The notes under the pieces were generated by a model that saw only the letters and a list, made by a program, of their open reading frames with translations, ran no database searches and was not told the origin of the DNA. Of a DNA stretch of 19,339 nt, positions 15,478 to 19,339 are shown piece after piece. Source of the DNA: Treponemataceae bacterium (GTDB taxonomy: Bacteria; Spirochaetota; Spirochaetia; Treponematales; Treponemataceae); NCBI GenBank assembly GCA_024697985.1, contig JAILRX010000168.1, forward strand, positions 1 through 19,339, written 5' to 3'. How positions within the stretch are numbered: position 1 is the first letter of the stretch; each line of letters starts with the position of its first letter. The position numbers and the translations under genes were made by a program.

Positions 15478-18471
15478 TCAATTCCAGCAGCGGATTTTGT
15501 GGCTTTCGGAAATCTGAGTGATTGGAGGAAGTTCATCGAAGCACTTTTGTGTTGCCTTAGGGCATCGTGGTGCAAAAGGACATCCAAGGCGCGTCGTGTC
15601 TGGACTTGTCGTGGCTGGCTCTTTCGTGGTTGGCTCTTTCGTGGCGCCGTCTGGACTTGTCGTGCCGCGGTCTAGACTTGTCGTGCCGCGGTCGTCCCGC
15701 AGGCTCTTAGGCGCGCTTTCGAACAGAAGCTGACTGTAAGGATGAGCGCATTCTTTGTACATGTCCGAAGCGCTGGCTTCTTCCATTAAAACACCTTTGT
15801 ACATTACGCCGATTCGGTCGCTGAAAAAGCAGGCAACTTTCAGGTCGTGTGTAATGAAAAGCATGGAAAGCCCACGCTTATCCCTGATGTCGAGAAGAAG
15901 TTTTAGAATCTGAGCCTGAATTGAAACGTCCAAAGCCGAAACAACTTCGTCACAGATCAAAAGTTCCGGTTTGAGCAAAAGGGAGCGCGCAATCGAAATT
16001 CGCTGCCTCTGTCCGCCGGAGAAATCTGAAGGGCGTCTTTCAAGATCACTTGATGAAAGGCCTACTTCCTGCATGATTTGGACGCACATTTCGTGCATTT
16101 CCTTTCGGGAAATTTTCTGCTTGGAATATTTGAGTGCCTCGGTCAGGATTTTTTCGACAGTCATCCTAGGGTTCAGTGAGCGGGCCGGATCTTGGAAAAT
16201 GTATTTCGTATTGTCAGCAGAAGCGCCGTCCAAGAATTCTACGCGGCCACCGTCCTTTTTGTACATGCCGACCAAAAGTCGCGCCGTTGTCGTTTTTCCA
16301 CAGCCGCTTTCGCCGACCAAAGAATAGGTTTCATTCCGGCGGATTTCAAAGCTGAGGTCGTTGACCGCATAGACGAATTTGCCGTATTTTGCAAAAAAAC
16401 CGCCTTCCATGTTGAACCTTTTCTGCAGGTTCTGCACGCGGGCAACGGGCGCGCTCGAAAGAGGCGTGGTCGTCGTGGCGGCCTGGTTGTCAGCGGCCTG
16501 GTTGTCAGCGCCGTCATCATAATGCTGCCCGAAAACAGGACTTGCTGCGATAAGGCGCTTCGTGTAGTCTTCGTGCGGGTCGTTTACGATCTGACTCGAA
16601 AGCCCCTGCTCGACTATCAGACCGTTCTGCATTACAAGGATTCTGTCTGAAATTTCTGCAACAAGGTCGATATCGTGACTGATGAAAATTACAGTCAGGT
16701 TTCGTTTTTCCTTGAGTTCGCTTAAAAGAGAAACAATCTGTTTTTGAATCGTAACGTCCAAAGCCGTAGTCGGTTCGTCTGCAATCAAAAGCTCGCAGTT
16801 TTGAGCCAAGGAAAGCGCGATGCAGATTCTCTGAAGCTGTCCTCCACTGAACTGATGCGGAAAATTCGAAAGTCTTTCCTGCGCATTGTTCAATCCAACT
16901 TCCTTCAAAAGTGATACGGCTCTGTTTCGAGCTTCTTCTTTCGAGATATCAGGATCTGAATTTTTGAGGGTTTCGTAAAAAACGCTTTCAAGGTTCTGAA
17001 GCGGATCAAAAGCCCGGCTCGGCTCCTGATAGACGATTCCGATTTTTTTACCGCGATAATTTCTGAATTCTTTTTGAGAAAGCTCAGTCATTTCCTGACC
17101 TTCAAAAATGATGCTGCCTGAAATCTTTGCGTCCTGCGGCAAAAGTCCGAGAATTGCCGTGGTCGAAACGCTTTTCCCTGAACCGCTTTCGCCGACGATT
17201 CCAAGGATTTCGCCTTTTCGGATAAAGTAGGAAATGCCTCGGACGGCGTGAATTACGTCAGGTTTTCCGTTTACGAAAATCGGGAAGTCGACAGCAAGCT
17301 CTTTGATAGCAAGAAGCGCGCCGGCGGTCGGCTCGCAAGCAGCGTTTTGCTCGCAGGCGGAGTTCGGCTCGGATGACGCATTTTTGGCGCCGCGTTTTTT
17401 CCCGGTAAACCAGTCCTTGAGCTTGCTCGAAGGCAGCTTGTGATACGGATCGAAAAAGTCGCGGAGTCCATCAGCAAAAAAGTTGAAGGCCAGGGTTACG
17501 ACCAAAAGATACCAAACCGGCGTCAAAAGCCACGGATAGTTTTTCAAATTCGAAAGAGTCGAAATATCACGGTTTATCAGCGAACCCCAGGAAACGGCCG
17601 GATCTGAAATACCCAGACCCAAATAAGAAAGAGTCGTTTCACTCATAATAAAGCCCGGGATGCTCAGGGCGATGCTGACAATCAAAAGTGACGAAATTTG
17701 CGGGATGATGTGGCCAAAAATTATCACGACCGAAGGAACGCCTTCAAGCTGAGCATTCAAGACAAAGTCCTCTCGCTTAATCGAGTGAACAAGACCTCGA
17801 ATCGTTCGCGCAGTTCCAGGCCATCCGACCAAAGACAAAATCAGCGTGATAACCATGTAGCTCTGCCCCGAATCCATATTTGTCGAAAGCAACGAGCGCA
17901 AAAACAAAATCAAATAGAGACCCGGAATCAGCATGAAAAATTCGCTGACACGCATGATGGCCCAGTCCGTAGCACCGCCGTAATAGCCTGCAAGCCCGCC
18001 GAGCAAAATCGCAAGCACAAGGCTGATGAAAGTTGCGACAAATCCGATCGTAAGTGAAATTCGGCTACCATAGACAATTCTTGAACAAAGGTCACGGCCA
18101 AGATTATCAGCACCGAAGATGAAAAGCGGATAGGCTCCGTCTTTTACGCCCATAAAATGGATGTTGCCGGGAATCAAGCCGAAAAGTTTATAGCTTTCAC
18201 CTCGCACAAAAAATCCGACCGGGTGATAATAGTCTTTGACAAAAGCGTATTTCCAGGTGGCCTTGTTTATGACACGCGCTTCCTGTGCCACAAGTTTTCC
18301 GTGCACGATTTTGAGGTTTGCAGGATGATAGGTCTTGTCTGAAAAGGAAGTTGTCGCACTGTAAGGCGCGTTGAATTCAGCAAAAATCATCATCAAATAG
18401 AGAAACAAAATAACCAGGGCTGAAATTATAGCAAGCGGACGTCGTTTAATATATTGAAGGAAACGTTTCAT
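15478..18471 (-). CDS. Peptide/nickel-type ABC transporter: fused DppC permease and two ATPase domains (DppD-DppF)
   Basis: A 997-residue fusion of three normally separate proteins. Residues 1-345 are a DppC/OppC permease: membrane helix at about 13-32, a roughly 85-residue external insert, FGADNLGRDL (119-128), and an EAA loop near 239-258. Residues 386-645 are the first ATPase: Walker A GESGSGKS (427-434), signature FSGGQLQR (541-548), Walker B LLIADEPTT (561-569). Residues 675-925 are the second ATPase: GESGCGKT (720-727), FSGGQRQR (817-824), LLICDEVVS (837-845). The C-terminus carries the Cys-rich oligopeptide motif GCPFAPRCP (963-971). Three repeat-rich linkers join the parts. No frameshift or stop interrupts the frame. 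The start has AAGGAGG overlapping the upstream gene end, five bases after its stop. No substrate-binding protein gene is in the window. Confidence 0.93.
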   Translation of the reverse strand: MKRFLQYIKRRPLAIISALVILFLYLMMIFAEFNAPYSATTSFSDKTYHPANLKIVHGKLVAQEARVINKATWKYAFVKDYYHPVGFFVRGESYKLFGLIPGNIHFMGVKDGAYPLFIFGADNLGRDLCSRIVYGSRISLTIGFVATFISLVLAILLGGLAGYYGGATDWAIMRVSEFFMLIPGLYLILFLRSLLSTNMDSGQSYMVITLILSLVGWPGTARTIRGLVHSIKREDFVLNAQLEGVPSVVIIFGHIIPQISSLLIVSIALSIPGFIMSETTLSYLGLGISDPAVSWGSLINRDISTLSNLKNYPWLLTPVWYLLVVTLAFNFFADGLRDFFDPYHKLPSSKLKDWFTGKKRGAKNASSEPNSACEQNAACEPTAGALLAIKELAVDFPIFVNGKPDVIHAVRGISYFIRKGEILGIVGESGSGKSVSTTAILGLLPQDAKISGSIIFEGQEMTELSQKEFRNYRGKKIGIVYQEPSRAFDPLQNLESVFYETLKNSDPDISKEEARNRAVSLLKEVGLNNAQERLSNFPHQFSGGQLQRICIALSLAQNCELLIADEPTTALDVTIQKQIVSLLSELKEKRNLTVIFISHDIDLVAEISDRILVMQNGLIVEQGLSSQIVNDPHEDYTKRLIAASPVFGQHYDDGADNQAADNQAATTTTPLSSAPVARVQNLQKRFNMEGGFFAKYGKFVYAVNDLSFEIRRNETYSLVGESGCGKTTTARLLVGMYKKDGGRVEFLDGASADNTKYIFQDPARSLNPRMTVEKILTEALKYSKQKISRKEMHEMCVQIMQEVGLSSSDLERRPSDFSGGQRQRISIARSLLLKPELLICDEVVSALDVSIQAQILKLLLDIRDKRGLSMLFITHDLKVACFFSDRIGVMYKGVLMEEASASDMYKECAHPYSQLLFESAPKSLRDDRGTTSLDRGTTSPDGATKEPTTKEPATTSPDTTRLGCPFAPRCPKATQKCFDELPPITQISESHKIRCWN
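15599..15691 (-). repeat. In-frame tandem repeats in the C-terminal linker of the ABC fusion
   Basis: Two adjacent 21-base units (15650-15670 and 15671-15691) differ at one base and encode a seven-residue RGTTS(L/P)D repeat. Next to them are two 15-base units (15615-15629 and 15630-15644, one difference) encoding KEPTT and KEPAT. A further partial copy of the 21-base unit begins at 15599. All unit lengths are multiples of three, so copy-number change would keep the frame. Confidence 0.85.
16480..16509 (-). repeat. Exact 15-base tandem repeat in the linker between the two ATPase domains
   Basis: GGCCTGGTTGTCAGC occurs twice back to back (16480-16494 and 16495-16509) and encodes ADNQA-type pentapeptides at about residues 656-665. 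It is followed in the protein by a Thr/Pro/Ser-rich stretch, typical of a flexible linker. Confidence 0.85.
17326..17385 (-). repeat. Degenerate repeat in the permease-ATPase linker
   Basis: The linker at about residues 364-384 has three related hexapeptide-like units, SEPNSA, CEQNAA and CEPTAG. The underlying DNA is GC-rich and repeats the theme (G)GCTCGCA(A/G)GC. Divergence between copies is greater than in the other two linkers. Confidence 0.6.
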
Positions 18472-18476
18472 ATCGC

Positions 18477-19339
18477 TCAGCCCTCCTTTCCGTAACGGAT
18501 TCGAGGATCGACGAGGGCAAGCAGGATATCAGAGATGACCATACCCAGAAGAACCAGAAACGAAATGAACATCAGGTTTGCAAGAACAAGATTGATGTCT
18601 TCCTGCAAAACGGCCTCGTACATAAGGCGGCCGATTCCGGGGTAAGAAAAGATGATTTCAAGGACAAGCGAGCCTGAAAAAAGGCTTGCAAGAAGGTTTG
18701 CGCTTCCCGTGATATACGGATTGAGCGTGTTTCTGAAAGCGTGATTAAAATAAATGCGCTTTTCGCTGATGCCTCGCGAGCGGAGGTTCGTGATGTAAGG
18801 CTGTCCCATCTGGTCGAGCATGGTCGAGCGGATCATCCTCAGAGTTGAGCCGAAGCCACCAAGGAAGGATGCAAGAAGCGGCAGGAAAATATGATGCATG
18901 TAGCTGAAGGTGAATTTTCCAGGTGCTGAAGAAAAAGGAAAATCAGGATAGGCCGTAACGGGGAAAAGCCCTGTAACAGAGGCAAAAAGCTGGAGCAAAA
19001 TCAAAAGCAGGATGCCCGGAAATGAGTGGAAAAAAAGGGCAAAAAATGTGCCTGCCAAGTCCAGGGCAGTCCCAGCCTTGCTTGAAAACCAGACGCCGAG
19101 CGCAAAAGAAATTACCGTGATGATGACAAGCGAAATGAGGTTGAGCAAAACTGAGTTTGCAAGGCGACTTCCGATAAGAAAACTGACCGGTGCCTTTGAA
19201 ATGAGGCTTACGCCAAGGTCGTGATAAACGATTACCTGCTTGAGCCAACGGAAATACTGAACGTAGAAAGGCTTATCAAGGCCGAGTTCCTGCCGCATAA
19301 GTTCATACTGGTCACCCGTCGTTTCGTTTCCAAGTCCAG
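18477..19339 (-). CDS. Peptide/nickel-type ABC transporter permease, DppB-like (5' end outside window)
   Basis: The frame stays open to the right edge: upstream of the ATG at 19298 it continues with GLGNETTGDQYEL. This matches the DppB region just before RQELGLDKPFYVQY, so that ATG is internal and the gene is partial. The visible 286 residues contain about five membrane helices, an EAA loop (NLRSRGISEKRIYFNHAFRN) and the typical C-terminus LVDPRIRYG. DppB pairs with a DppC permease, which here is the N-terminal domain of the next gene. Together they would form the membrane channel for import of peptides, nickel or related solutes. The stop lies five bases before the start of the fusion gene, whose ribosome binding site lies inside the end of this one. 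Confidence 0.92.
   Translation of the reverse strand, partial: GLGNETTGDQYELMRQELGLDKPFYVQYFRWLKQVIVYHDLGVSLISKAPVSFLIGSRLANSVLLNLISLVIITVISFALGVWFSSKAGTALDLAGTFFALFFHSFPGILLLILLQLFASVTGLFPVTAYPDFPFSSAPGKFTFSYMHHIFLPLLASFLGGFGSTLRMIRSTMLDQMGQPYITNLRSRGISEKRIYFNHAFRNTLNPYITGSANLLASLFSGSLVLEIIFSYPGIGRLMYEAVLQEDINLVLANLMFISFLVLLGMVISDILLALVDPRIRYGKEG

Noticed and set aside
15599..15691. CRISPR-like or mobile-element repeat
   Set aside because: The repeats are directly adjacent, without unique spacers, and translate in frame as a Thr/Pro/Lys-rich linker of the ABC fusion protein.
19296..19298. ATG at 19298 as the true start of the DppB-like permease
   Set aside because: The frame continues upstream to the window edge with conserved permease-like sequence, so this Met is internal.

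Overview
The window looks like chromosomal DNA of an anaerobic, motile, membrane-signalling bacterium, most likely a spirochaete of the Treponema type. This is inferred from gene content (a [FeFe]-hydrogenase maturase, the bifurcating NfnAB pair, a dCache chemoreceptor, an RsbU-type receptor phosphatase), moderate GC with AT-rich intergenes, and GGAG-type ribosome binding sites. No rRNA, tRNA, insertion sequence, CRISPR array or phage gene was seen. No gene-free stretch exceeds 300 bases.

Left part (1-5018), redox and hydrogen metabolism. The 3' end of an amidohydrolase gene abuts hydE on the + strand. Facing them on the - strand is a run of a small ferritin-like (rubrerythrin-type) diiron protein, nfnA and nfnB. 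A possible bidirectional terminator lies between hydE and nfnB, next to a short stretch that may be a hydF remnant. A Sir2-family deacetylase gene diverges from the ferritin-like gene.

Middle part (5073-9902), signalling, all on the - strand. A methyl-accepting chemotaxis protein is followed by a large TPR and GAF-like protein. The N-terminus of the latter resembles the back half of a STAND/AAA ATPase without its P-loop.

Right part (9993-19339), one uninterrupted - strand gene run with gaps of 0 to 31 bases, probably an operon entering from beyond the right edge. In transcription order it holds: a peptide/nickel-type ABC permease (partial at its 5' end); a 997-residue fusion of the second permease and both ATPases; a STAS anti-sigma-factor antagonist; a RelA/SpoT-domain (p)ppGpp synthetase; a membrane receptor carrying an RsbU/SpoIIE phosphatase fused to an RsbW-like kinase domain; a class I methyltransferase; and a fusion of a TrmR-type tRNA wobble-uridine methyltransferase with a ProX/YbaK-type aminoacyl-tRNA deacylase.

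This right-hand run is the most interesting part. Peptide import, alarmone synthesis, a partner switch (phosphatase, kinase and antagonist) and tRNA decoding/proofreading are colinear. That suggests, as an inference only, a unit coupling amino-acid supply to a stress switch and to translation quality. The alarmone synthetase between antagonist and phosphatase/kinase, and the TrmR-ProX fusion, are the two observations most worth following up.
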